DNA of 64,000 nt from Chamaecyparis obtusa. Its lineage: Eukaryota; Streptophyta; Pinopsida; Cupressales; Cupressaceae. This document shows, one piece after another, positions 23,703 to 34,873 of this stretch. The translations under genes were made by a program, and so were the position numbers. The notes beneath the pieces were generated by a model. That model had not been told where the DNA came from. It searched no databases and saw only the letters and a program-made list of their open reading frames with translations. How positions within the stretch are numbered: the stretch's first letter is position 1; each line of letters starts with the position of its first letter. The stretch is from NCBI GenBank assembly GCA_027943335.1, contig BSBK01001572.1:3460501-3524500 (forward strand). Reading direction: 5' to 3'.

Positions 23703-26010
23703 TAAGGTTTTATGTAAAGCGAGTGAGGTTGGAAGATAGGAGGAATAGGAAAATGAGAAAAAAGGATAGAAGACAGAAGGATAATGAATGGAAGGATTGT
23801 GAAAGGGTAGATGGAAAGGAAGGTAAGATCAACATCAACACACACCTTGAAGGGTGGTGAGAGGATGGAGAAAATGTGAATGAAGGAATACATGAAGGAA
23901 TATGGCGAATGGATAGCAGAGGTTGTGGTTTAGGCACATGGAATAGAAGAATGTTTTTGGAAGAAGATGAAGTGGAAGCCTTTGGAAGCTTAAATGTCAA
24001 CTTCACTTGTTTTTCAACACTAGACTCTTTCAAGAGGGATTTTGGAATCCATATAGCCATAGGCTTTTCATTTCTTTTTGATGATCTAGAGAGAATATCT
24101 TTAATGATAGATTTTGGAGCCCATACTTGTCTTGTAGTTTTTTTCTTAGATATCTCTTTTGACTTTATGCCTCCATGTTGATTAGAGGAGACATGGTGAT
24201 CTTTTTTTGATGGATTCTTGTATTGCTTCTTTTTCTTGTATTGAACATTCAAGTTACTTCCAAAAGACTTGGGGCTTGTGGAAGAAGGAGGATATGACTA
24301 GTTCAAATGGGTGGGTGGATGAAAAGCATTCAAGGGTATGCATCTATGTTGATCTTGAGGAAAGATAGGAGATGGAGGTATGTAAGGACCCAAGATGGAT
24401 GGAAAATTAGGAGAGATAGGAGGGGAAAGTGAAGGTACATAAGGACCTAAGATGGAAGGTAGACATGAAGATCGTAGTATTGGTGGAAGAGGTCTGAGGA
24501 TGGAAGTGGAAGACACAAAAGGATAATCAACAAGTTCATCAGCATTTATATGACAACCAAAGACATCAGTATCTTTAGAGTGAGCATTAGGATTTTCAAT
24601 AGAATCATGGACATCTTGAATATGAGCACCTTCTTTGATTAGATTTTTCAAAGCTTGCAAAGACTCAGGAAGAGTAGAAAGTGGAAATGAACATGGAGTG
24701 GTAGAATAAGAAGATGGAAGACTTTGATCTTGACAAGGAGCTTTGGATAACACAAGCGTATAATTTTTTTCTTGATTTTCAATAAGCTTAACATTGGAAG
24801 TAACAACACCATTTTTACCAACCTTAATGGAAGTATCCTCTTTGGAAAGCACAAGTGTAGTAAGGTTATTTTGATGGTCAATAAGCTCAACAGTGTAAGT
24901 AGTAGCATGATCTTTCTTAGGAGAAGACTTAAGACATGGTGGAATGCATGAAAAAGGATGTGCAGGATTAAAAGAACCATGGAATGGATAAGAGACATCA
25001 TGAAAAGGATTGGATGACATGGAGGTTTCTTGATCTTGATCTTTCTTTATATTTTTTTCTATATCATTTCTAGAGTCCTCTTGACATGGAGCCACTTCTA
25101 AGGACAATGAAGCATGTTGGGATTGTATGGAAGACTTTGGAAGAGATGGTGGAGGACTAGCTGAAGTAGGAATTATAGCATATAAAGGCTTAGGATCTTT
25201 AGATTTATCATTATTGAAAGTATTGATAGCCAAGTGAAGGTTAGCTTGAGTTTCTTCAAGGGGTAGCCCTTGAGGATAACTATAGGGAATCGTATGAAAA
25301 GTATCAGGACTTTCGTTGGATGAAAGATTTTTGAAAGATTTTGAAGACTCGGAAGCTTTAGCAAGTGTATGGGTATTGGAGGAAGTAGGGGATGGAAGGG
25401 ACCATCACAAGACAAAGGTCCAACATTAACACGATCTTGCTTGAGAAGATAATCTTTATTTTCAGTAGGAGAGTCCTTAGGAGAAGGATTCTTATAATAT
25501 TGATGCTTCAAGCTAGCATGATGCATTTTATAGTCCTCAGCAGTAGTAGATGGATCATAATCAAGGTATTGTTCACAAAAATCATCAAAGTCTTTTTCAA
25601 AATTAGAATCATATGGATCACCATCACGATCTATCCAATGTGACATCCCATTTCCAGTAAGCAGGAACACATGACGAGGAGGACTCTTAGGAATAGAGGT
25701 GTCATAAGTATCATTATATTGTCCATCATCATAGTCATCATAGTCTCCAAAGATGGATGTGTCACTCTCCATGGAAGAGGTATCATAAGGATTGTCATGC
25801 TACTCACATTCTATCTAGGGGCATGGTGATATAGACAAGTCTTTATCAAATGGAAAAGGGCATAGAGCTTCCATGGAGAACACTTTAGGTTCTTTTTCTT
25901 TCTCAAGTTTGTCAAGTTTGACTTGCATAGCTTGCATCTACTTCATCATAGCTATGATTAGAATTTCTTCCTCATGTGTACTGATTCTCAATGGCTACTA
26001 TTCTATTCTT
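23703..26010 (-). pseudogene. Element B chimeric Gag-derived frame, broken
   Basis: Read on the minus strand: a short Gag-like start (ISTHEEEIL, MQAMQVKLDKLEKEKEPK, then MEALCPFPFDKDL) matching A's Gag. Then come an Asp/Tyr-rich stretch (GDYDDYDDGQYND), VFLLTGNGMSHWIDRDGDPYD, a serine/proline-rich middle, a repeated motif (VELIDHQNNLTTLVLSK and VKLIENQEKNYTLVLSK), a proline-rich stretch (SILGPYVPSLSPPISP, SILGPYIPPSPIFP), and a basic tail with two related motifs VWAPKSIIKDILS and IWIPKSLLKESS. No domain is recognised after the Gag part. Damage: a TAG near 25940, a frameshift around 25200 and a TAG at 24300-24298 where C has CAG. The last residues may run into a hydrophobic stretch near 23800 whose reality is uncertain. 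It corresponds to C 47891-45600. Confidence 0.8.
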
Positions 26011-28555
26011 GACACAATGATTTGTATGACAGATTCTGGAACTAGGCTGAAAAAGTTGGGTATCTGGCAATTCTGAAAACTTTTCAAAATTTTCCCAAAT
26101 GACACTTTGCAAACTCGTATGATAGTGGGTATGCTATGAAATGACAATTGAAAAGCTCATACGATAGTTGAAAAACTCACATGATAGTTGCTAGCAGGAT
26201 TTGACTTTTTAAATTTGACTGGCAAAAAGACTCATACAACACTGGGTTCTTTACCATACAACAGATGGGTAGTAATGAAATGACACTTGATAGAAACTCG
26301 TATGACTTTCTAACCTCCTGAGATGACTTTTGACTCCAGAAAAGAATTTTACTTCAAATTTTGCAAATTTTGAGTTTTCAAATTTGGATTGTTTGCAAAT
26401 TGTACTGTCTAGATTTGAGGATTGTAACAGATTTGTTCATTTTCAGTAACCAAATAGATAAACAAGCATGAAAAATAGCAAGCAAGTGATTTCAAGCATG
26501 TCTGAAAATAATGAACAAGGGAAAAAGCAACCTTGCGCATGAACAATCAAGTGACTTATTCATTCTAATCCTCAGAAGTGCTAATTGTGTATGTTCCAAA
26601 ATGTTTTGCAATGATGCACATATACCCTAGAAAATAAAAATTTGGCCTCGCTAGGGTTTTTAGTAATGGTTTGACTCTACAACTTTTATGATCCAAAGGG
26701 GTGAACTCTAATCCTGACGCACCAGGGTTTTGACACAGTCCGAGAATTTAATCAATCAAGAGCTGCTAGGGAGATCTGACAACCCAAAAATGAACCACAC
26801 CTGTGAAGATTTCTTCCACAAGGACATTTATATAGCAGTTGTTACTACCACATTTGAAATGGCTATTACCATTTGAGGTTCTGTCAATGCAATTTTCCCT
26901 GTGAAGGGTTCTTACGCTACGGTTAACCCTCTCTAAAGGTGACTCACAGTATGATACCACAAGGGGACTTGGCTCTAGATCCAAGGTTTTGATGCCTCTT
27001 CACTTTTAACCCAAACAAAGTAAGTAGATTAATCTGACATGCTAAGAGAAAGTTTGTTTCACCAAGGTCTGTGATGTCAACCCCATGTGATCTATCAACC
27101 TCTCTAGAGAGAGAATATATCGATCAATAAGAGAAGATGCACTAACCAAGTAGAATGTGAAATGCACTAAGTATCCTCCCTACCTATAAGGATTCCATCA
27201 TCAAGAAGGATTTCACTAGGAATCCAATCTCTCAAGAATCAAAAATAGTGTTCATAGGGCCTAATTACTATGTGAGCATAGATATATTTTCGAAAGTAAA
27301 TCTACCGAAAGTACCCAAAAGTAGAAAGAGGAACACTTAATGCTTAAAGTGAATATGAGGTGAGTCCACAAGGTGGAACAATTAACCCCTCACACAAGCT
27401 AAAAATGAGTCCACAATTTAGAAAACAAGTGAGTTCTAAAAAGCACAAAAGGGTTGCCTAGTGGAACAATTAACGCTTTTATCCTCTAGACCCCTCCCCT
27501 TTATGGTGTTGAGATTGCAACCACAGGGTGGAATGAGGGGCCAACAGATTAGCTAGTCTAATAACCCAAGATAGAAATCTAGATCAATCACAAGTATCTA
27601 ATATTGCTTAAATGAATATCTAAGGTGTCACAACCTGGTATCAATTATGCAAGTGTGTAAAACAAAAGCATGAAAAGAAGTACTCAAGCTAGACACACGA
27701 GAGATTTATTTTAAGTCAAAATCAAAATATTATTAGAACAAGTAGAATACCTGAGATCCTCATGATGTGCTTAGTAGATATTTACTTGATTTTTATCTTT
27801 GTTAAGCAATCCCACACAAGCAAGCAACAAACTCTCCGATAAGAAAATAAGCAAATAAGCAAACAAGATATGCAACGTATCTTCAACTTATGAAAACCCT
27901 AGGGTTAGCTCTAAAAATAAATTATTATCAGAAATAATAACCATAAATTAACCCAAATGACAACTCATATCATTCATTGAACCATGTAAAAAAAATAAGT
28001 GCATACCCATCACAAAAATTATTATTTTTTGCTGCATTTGACCTAGTCAATAAGATCTAATTTTTTTGACATGATTTTGGCCACAAAAATAAAAATTCAA
28101 AACAAAGACCCCTACTAAAAAATAGAGATCTTTCCAAAAATGTAAAAATTTTAGAAAAATCTCTTCATTTGTCCCCTAGAGACCCGTTTTACCAAAACAG
28201 ACTAGTTTTTGTAAATTGACTATTTGAGCTATTATATTGCATCCAAATTTAAAATACAAAGAATGGACCCCCTTTATAATTTAAAGAAATTTCTGAAAAT
28301 ATAAAAATTTCTTTAAAATATTCTGATTTGTGTCAGATATTTATTTTTTCTATAATTTCAAGAAAAAATTATTAAAAATTTGAAACCTCTCAGAAAATTT
28401 TGAATTTTTTACTGTAGCTTCCCTAATATGTGACCAAATTGAAAAAAAAATTTCAGAGAAAATATCCAAGCCATTTGGGAGATAAAATTAAATCTTTGAA
28501 ACTTTAGGGTTTTAGCTCCCCCAAAAAAATCAAAACTAGCATGTAAAGGTGGGTT
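26011..28555 (-). other. Element B 5' leader
   Basis: Long non-coding leader. From 26100 to 26330 the motif CTCATACGAC/CTCGTATGAC recurs, as in the leaders of A and C. From 26550 to 27770 it follows C closely. From about 27790 to 28555 it no longer matches the A or C leader and is a different AT-rich sequence (TTTAGAAAAATCTCTTC, AAAATTTTGAATTTTTTAC), ending at the primer-binding region. A 73-codon open frame at 26766-26984 recurs in C but shows no family. Confidence 0.7.
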
Positions 28556-28577
28556 GCCCCACGGTGGGTGTCAAAAA
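28556..28577 (-). other. Primer-binding region of element B
   Basis: Immediately inside the 5' LTR the minus strand reads TTTTTGACACCCACCGTGGGG. A and C have the same place as TGTGCCCACTGTGGGG and TGGTGCCCACCATGGGG. The conserved core with TGG at the expected offset in C fits a tRNA primer site. I cannot name the tRNA. Confidence 0.65.
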
Positions 28578-29771
28578 TGTGTGTGTGAAAATTGTACCTG
28601 ATCTATAGACACAACACTTTAGTAAAACATTAGAGGTTAGCAAAAATGAAATCATGTAATGAATTGAAAGCTAAACTAACCAAGCGATTTACTACCTTCT
28701 AATAGATGCGAGTATGATGTTCTCAGATTGTATCGAGATCAGTGACCTTGACGACACCTAAATGAAGGATTTTAACGCAAAATCTAAATATGGAATGAAT
28801 GCAAATTAATCTATATTTTTGATATTTTTTGTGCAATAAGATGAAAAATTGATATGAATCTATGCTAAGAAATGAAATTGATCTAACAATGATATGCTAA
28901 TATGAAGCTAAAATCAATGTAAAAATCAAATTGATCTCACAAAAAAAAAAATTTGATTCGCAAGAAGCTTCAATTCTCCAGATGTCGATTCTCCAGAGTA
29001 AGTATGCAAATTCATGAGATGATTTGAGATGAGCTGAAGCCTTAATTTATAGAAATCTAGGGCTTTGAGGATTCATGGAAGAAAGTCATAAATCACTCAA
29101 ATAACTTAGGTTGATTTTTGAGTTATTTTTAAATAAAGAATAATTAACTCACAAAAACATGCAAAAGCAGAGTCTAACTCAAAATAGAGTTTAGCTTTAA
29201 TTGATAATTGATAGTTGTCTGCTTTTCTTGATTGTGCATGTTTTATTTATGAATTGATTTAATAATAAAGTGATTTATTTCCAACTTAACTGATTTTTTA
29301 AAAAAAACAATTGATTTATGGGTTAATCAATCATTTTTCAAACTTTTATTCAAAAATAATATTATTAAAAATTAACAACTTGCTTTAATTAATTAAATAA
29401 GAATTTAATCAATTATTCATAGGATTTTGGATTTATTGTCAAAATTAAATAATAATAATTAGGAATAAATATAATTAAATTCAATTAAATAATTAAGTGG
29501 CAGTATTAAATCTAATTAATTAAATATTGAGAATATTCAATTAATCAAACTTTAGTATAAATAGGATTTATCGTCAAATAATCATTAAATTAAAAATAAT
29601 TATGATAAATAGGAATATTGCTAGGAATATTCCCCGATGCAGAATTTATGATAATCAATTAGGATTCGATGATGTTTAGATGTGCCTTAGGTTAGGACTT
29701 CGATGTCGATTTCATTCGATGTGTCGATATAGGAGGTTAATGAACTTATAGCCCATTTTTGGGGTATTACA
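28578..29771 (-). repeat. Element B 5' LTR
   Basis: Starts TGTGTGTGTGAAAATTG and ends GGGGTATTACA, with ATTGT beyond. TATA-like CTATAAAT on the minus strand at 29045-29051 would place the RNA start inside the LTR, as expected for a retrotransposon promoter. Confidence 0.94.
29045..29051 (-). promoter_or_regulatory. TATA box in the element B 5' LTR
   Basis: Minus strand reads TTTCTATAAATTAAGGC. The same box with one-base variants occurs in all six LTRs of the family: 10157-10163, 19264-19270, 37730-37736, 41052-41058 and 50999-51005. Confidence 0.6.
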
Positions 29772-29776
29772 ATTGT
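29772..29776. repeat. Target-site duplication of element B, right copy (ATTGT)
   Basis: Identical to 18793-18797. Pol of element A resumes directly to its right. Confidence 0.93.
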
Positions 29777-30659
29777 ACTCTCCCTTGTAATGTTCTCATT
29801 TGACTAATATTCTTGGGAGGTTGCATCTCCATGATAGCTTTAACTTTAGCTAGATCAACTTCAATGCCCTTCTTTGAAACAATGAAGTCGAAGAGCTTTC
29901 CAGAAGTGACACCAAAAGCACACTTCTTAGGGTTTCTTACGGTTCAATCTAAGATTAAACCTCTCCATTCTATCTAGTATCTTGCTCAAATCATCTAGAT
30001 GTTTAGATCTTATCATAGATTTTGTTAAAGTATCGTCAACATAATCCTCCATAGTTCGATGCATCATGTCATGAAAAATAGATGTCATAGCTCTCTGATA
30101 TGTAGCACCAACATTCTTAAGCCCAAATTGCATGACATTCCAATAGAAGGTACCCCATGCACATGTGAAAGTATTTTTCTCTTGATCCTCTGGAGAAATT
30201 TTTATTTGATTATATCCAGAAAAACCATCCCTTAAATAATACATTTCAAAGCCCTCAGTCATGTCCACTATCATATCAATTTTAGGTAATGGAAAATCAT
30301 CCTTAGGGCATGATTTTTTTACATCTCTGAAATTTGTGCACACTCTTATTGATTTGTCTTATTTTGAAATAGGTACAATATTAGAGATCCATTCAGCATA
30401 ATCAATAACACGGATGAATCCGGCTTTTAGTAGCTTCTCCAGTTTAGCTTTTACCAAGAGTGCAACATGTGGATGCATCTTTCTAAATTTCTACTTAATA
30501 GGATTGACATTTGGAGCTATAGATAAATGGTGCATTACAAGCTCGGGATCCAACCTTGGCATATCTAAATATTTCCATGCAAAGTTGATCTTCTTTTCTA
30601 TTAGGAATGTTGTAAATTTTTTCTTTTCTTCTTCTGATAAGGATTGTGCTACATGAATC
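29777..30659 (-). pseudogene. Element A reverse transcriptase
   Basis: Copies element RNA into DNA. Read on the minus strand: LSEEEKKKFTTFLIEKK and FAWKYLDMPRLDPELVMHHL (RT entry), HPHVALLVKAKLEKLLKAGF, then ISNIVPI. Next come CTNFRDVKKSCPKDDFPLPK, YYLRDGFSGYNQI (first catalytic aspartate), FTCAWGTFYWNVMQFGLKN and ATYQRAM. The active-site YVDD lies at 30043-30032. The thumb part GKLFDFIVSKKGIEVDLAKV and QPPKNISQMRTLQG follows, ending at the B insertion. A few stops interrupt it (for example before FRKMHPH and after RLNRKKP), again at glutamine- or tryptophan-like positions. Confidence 0.95.
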
Positions 30660-31780
30660 AACTGTGGTTCTTCTTTTATTCCTAAGTTGATAGATTGAGT
30701 GGGCTCAATTAGAACTTGAGATCTGTCCTATAAATGACTTGGAAGGACTTCAAATATCTCATCCTTAGGTGCCTCAAAGAGGTTTTCACCTTCAGATACA
30801 TCTTTTATTTTTACTTTTGTAGGTTCTAAGACTGCCACAAAGTGGTTTTCACCCTCAGAACTCCTTTTCTTTTTATTCTTATTCTTATTTTTCTAACTAA
30901 GATACTTGATGATGCTAACGCTCGGTTCACTAATGGAAGTCTTCATAGGCTCAACTGCATTGAGGTAGCAATTAAGGGCATAGTCATTTGGAAAGGTATA
31001 AATACCTTGGCTTAGATTCGTAGAGGTTTGGTCAAGATGTTCAGGATGTTGGATAGTCAAAGTGGTGAAAGATTGCAAAATAGTGTTTACGCATATGGAT
31101 CTATCATCATTGGTCCTAATCTGATGCTTGAGTTCAAAGGTGATATTACAACTTAAGACATTCAATTCATGAATAGGCTCAATGTCATTGCGAAAGTCCA
31201 CTTCAGCCATCAGTGGATCAGACTTGTTAAGTTCATCATTTCACTCTAGACATACATTGGGTTTAGGTGCATATTGGTGAATAACATCAATATGTTTTTC
31301 TATGATAAGCTCATCTTCTTCTGGAATGACTCCCCATTCATAGTCATTATATTTTTCATCTATGCCTCTAGTAAATCTAAGAACATGAGTAAAGTCAGGG
31401 TGAATACTCCAAGAAGGGTTACGCTCAGATTTTGATTTGAATTTATACTCATGGGAATCTATCTCAGAATAACTACCACCTTCCTCTTTGTCTATTTGAT
31501 TTCCTTCGAGATTAGCTAGTTCTTGTGGTGAAACTATCTCTTGCTCTATAGTCAGCTCTTGTGTTTCTACTACATTAATTCTTTTTATTGGATCATCTTT
31601 AGCTTCAAGGAAGTTTTTATTTCTTTAGGAAAATGCTCATAAGGAATGAGATCTTCAGTGGTGTCTAAATCATCACTATCAGATGGTTCTTTTGTTTCTT
31701 CCTTTAGTTGATTTGTTGTGGGTGGCTCAATCTGTTCTAAGATGTGTGGGGAGTTCTTGCTAAGATAGAAAGGCTTCTTC
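30660..31780 (-). pseudogene. Element A pol linker upstream of RT
   Basis: Polyprotein sequence between the protease/G-patch part and RT. A clean stretch of 105 codons at 31210-30893 reads MAEVDFRNDIEPIHELNVLS and onward, with no family recognised. A run KNKNKNKKKRSSEGENHFVAVLE follows after a stop. Upstream (31220-31780) is acidic and heavily interrupted. I see it as degraded linker; the method of assignment is position only. Confidence 0.6.
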
Positions 31781-31945
31781 TTATATCCTAGACATGTTGT
31801 ATTATTTTTTTCTCATCCATGATGGTCAAGAGGTGACAGAAGACCTTTACCCTATAGTCCTAAAGGTCCTTTTCCTTTATATCCCATTTTTGTGATCAAT
31901 TTGTCCCCTGGGCCATATGACTTAGAAGGGATCTTCGGTATTTTA
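31781..31945 (-). pseudogene. G-patch-like stretch in element A polyprotein
   Basis: On the minus strand: SKSYGPGDKLITKMGYKGKG, then PLGL, a stop, GKGLLSPLDHHG, a stop, and CLGYKK. The glycine spacing (KMGY-G-G-LG-x-GKG) resembles a G-patch, an RNA-binding module found behind the protease in some retroelements. Similarity is short and the stretch is broken, so this is tentative. Confidence 0.5.
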
Positions 31946-32187
31946 GATTCACATGTTTGAAAAATTTGAGATTCAGGTTCATCTTTGTATAGCCATGTAA
32001 GTACAACTTCATCCTCTTCAAACTCTTATTTAGGCACTTTTTCTGCAACAAAATTTCCTTTATATGTCTCAAAAGGTTCTTTAGACTCCTTTTTAGACTA
32101 TTTTAGAGTTTTCCCATAGGACTTAGGTGAGATAGGGAGAGATGTCAAAGATAAGACCGACTCTATAGTATATTCTCCCATACCATT

Positions 32188-32700
32188 TTATTTGATTTTA
32201 ACCTCTTTAGCAATGTCTTCCATCTTGGATGTTGAAGCAATGTCTAGCTGCTTAGTGGAAGATTCTTTGTTATTAGGAACAAGTTTATCAACACTTTCCT
32301 TCAATGCATTGCAAGTTGTATACAGATCAGCCGGAATCATCACTTCTACTCCCTCATAAGGAAATTTCAAACACTGATGGTATGTAGAATTAATAGCTTT
32401 CATTTCATGTATCCAAGGTCTCCCTAGAAGGATATTGTAAGCCAAAGGTACATCAAGAACTTGACATATAGTATCTCTAATGACTGGACCTGTTTTGATA
32501 GGTAAGACAATTGTTCCTTTGGAAGATCTTTCTCACTCATCATATGCTTTGATAGTTATCTTCTTTATAGGATCAATGGCCATTTTTGAAAATCTCAATT
32601 ATGTAATCAAGCTAAAAGAACAAATGTTTAGACCAGTACCCCATCTATCAACACACGTTTGACATGACGGTTTTGGATCAAGACTTCAATATGCAAGGGC
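32188..32700 (-). pseudogene. Element A aspartic protease
   Basis: Would cut the Gag-Pol polyprotein. Read on the minus strand: LHIEVLIQNRHVKRVLIDG (active-site aspartate near 32650), immediately followed by a lost base that shifts the expected G-x-x-LNI into another frame. It resumes as AYNILLGRPWIHEMKA, STYHQCLKFPYEGVEVMIP, the standard C-terminal part of plant Ty3 proteases (ILLGRPW). The tail LYTTCNALKESVDKLVP continues into the linker. Confidence 0.85.
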
Positions 32701-32978
32701 TGGTTATGTGGATGACTCAAGGAGTTATCATCTTCCTTCGAAAAGTAAATATACTATGGAGATGTAAGATGACCAACCATAGTCTAGAATCTATCTAAAT
32801 CAAGGTTATCAGGAACATTGGATCTGAGAAAAGCTTTGTCTAGAATGGCTCTATGAGTTGGAGATATTCGAAACAACTCAAACATGGAGATTTTTGCATC
32901 TGTATGCTGGAGTTGTTGGACAATACTATATGATGTAGGCCTCGTGTCTTTAGGATTTGAAGATTTAGATGTAGCCTT

Positions 32979-34873
32979 CTATTTAGAAGTAGAGGAAAGA
33001 TTGAAAGGCACCTTAGGTACATTGGATGAATCTAGTATTTGTCCTTGCAGATGTGCCTGAGCTTGTGATCGAGTAACTACATTAGCTAATTGACTTTCTC
33101 TATCTTTTCTTACAATTGTGATGACATTGCAATGCTTAGATAGACATGGTTTAATCATATTGATAGCAACATTATTTCCAAAGTAGGCATAATTGACTTT
33201 AGCACCCATATTAGGTTGAGAAGAAGAATCTTCTTTACCATGTTTTGGAAATGGTTCCGTGAATACTGTATGATCATAATTGCTCTTATGATTGTCAATT
33301 TTGATTTCTCCATTATCAATTTTTTCTTGTATGATGTGCTTCAAGCAAACGTAGTTATTAGTCTTATGACCTTTATTGTGATGGAAGTCACATAAATCAT
33401 TCTCTCTCCACCATTTCGGTTTAGGTTCAGGATCAAAGACTTTTATCTCAAAAAAGTAGATGATTTTGTTTGCCAGTAAATTTTTCATGGCAGATTCCAA
33501 GGATTCTCCAAGAGGAGTGAATTTGTGGTTAGGATCTATAGCCCAACATTTATAATTAGATGACTTTTTGTTGGGTTGTTTTTCTTTAGCTTCGGAAGCT
33601 TTAATGGCTTAGGTACCAATAGTGAGATTGAAAGAAGGTGCCTTAGATGGGGCATGGATATTATTAACAATGCCATCTATGACAATGCCTTTATTATTAT
33701 TCCAATTTTTGTTCTTGTCCTTAGAACTAGATCTAGATTCATACTTGTCCTTTTGAAGTGTGATGTCTCCTTTTTTCACAAGTACTTTCTCAATTTTGAT
33801 CGCATTATCTACAATATTATCAAAGGATGTATGATTTTGCATTTGTAAAGGGTAGTTGATTTCTGGAACAAGATTGTTGATAAAGATTTCTAGCTTCTTA
33901 GTTTCTGGAATGGGTCTAGCATATAGAGAAAATTTCTTCCTCCATCTTTTGAGAAATGTTAGGAATGGTTCTCCTAGATATTGTTTCAGATTGTAGATGT
34001 CGATCATGGTGACCGGATGCTCGATATTGTAGGAGTATTGTTGATAGAATAGTTTGATTAACTCCTCAAAAATTTTGATAGTTGGAGGCATCCTAGAGAA
34101 CCAATGAATGGTTGTTCCTCCCAAATATCGAGGGAAAAGGTGCATTAAGTAGGTTGGTTCATGCATAAACTCCATAGATTGAGTATAGAATTCTCTAACA
34201 TGATCTTGAGGATTAGAGTTTCCATCATACTTATCATATTTAGGCATCTCCATTCTTTTAGGGAATGGCACATGTACAAGTCTTTATCAAATGGAAAAGG
34301 GCATAGGGCCTCCATGAAGAATTCCTTAGGTTCCTTTTCTTTTACAAGTTTGTTAAGCTTGACTTGCATTTCATGCATATGTTTCATCATAGCCATGATA
34401 GGGGTTTCTTCCTCATGCGTAATGATATTTTCAATATTAAAGTTCGGAGGAATTTTAGCTCCATGATGAGCTAACTCTAGAAAGTATGCCTCTCTATCTT
34501 CTTTCAAGAAATGTCTCACCATTTTCTTGAAGTCATCATCATTTTGACATTGATCAATTTCAAAAGGTGTAGGTTCTTGATCCACACCATGTTGAGAATG
34601 AGGTCCTTGAGACTCATGATGTGTCCCTCTATGAGACATGTTAGGAGTTTTAGGACTCCCTGGGATAGATTGAGGTGGAGTTTGTTGATTACCTCCGTGA
34701 GTTGATGGAGGGGGTATATAACCAATTTTTAATCAAAATTTTCCAAGACCGTCATCTTTGTAAAGACCATAATTGTAGAGTTGCTCAAGAGTTGGACCCT
34801 TGTGAGTAGTCAAGGGTGCAGTGTTGAGTGCTTCTCCTAGTTTCTTGTGTGAGGAAGCTCTAGTTTCCACCAT
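32979..34873 (-). pseudogene. Element A gag
   Basis: Structural protein that packages element RNA. The start chosen is the ATG at 34873 (MVETRASSHKKLGEALN), in frame with MSHRGTHHESQ at 34639; a TGA lies between at 34735-34733. The order is an N-terminal linker, EIDQCQNDDDFKKMVRHFLK, THEEETPIMAMMKHMHEMQ, MEALCPFPFDKDLYM, a frameshift near 34270-34200, then the retrotransposon Gag core (KYDGNSNPQDHVREFY, LFPRYLGGTTIHWFSRMP, FEELIKLFYQQY, PFLTFLKRWRKKF, LEIFINNLVPEI), and a zinc-knuckle-like CDFHHNKGHKTNNYVCLKHI near 33390-33330. A stop follows TIGT at 33609. The B and C frames copy only its start. Confidence 0.9.

Larger units (their letters stand above)
18798..29771 (-). mobile_element. Element B: non-autonomous Tat derivative nested in element A
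   Basis: A minus-strand LTR retrotransposon of about 11.0 kb with LTRs 18798-19988 (3') and 28578-29771 (5'), a polypurine tract, a primer-binding region and ATTGT duplications. Internally it has a 5' leader, a chimeric gag-derived reading frame (about 26000-23700), a remnant of integrase (about 22785-22370) and the spacer shared with A. Protease, reverse transcriptase, both RNase H domains, most of integrase and the antisense PMD gene are absent. Its layout matches element C, so the reduced form is a propagated family and not a private deletion. Replication would have needed enzymes in trans; that is inference. Confidence 0.93.

Noticed and set aside
26766..26984. Short open frame MDLEPSPLVVSY repeated in C at 48865-49083
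   Set aside because: It lies in the leader, is short, and its conservation is no greater than that of the surrounding non-coding leader.
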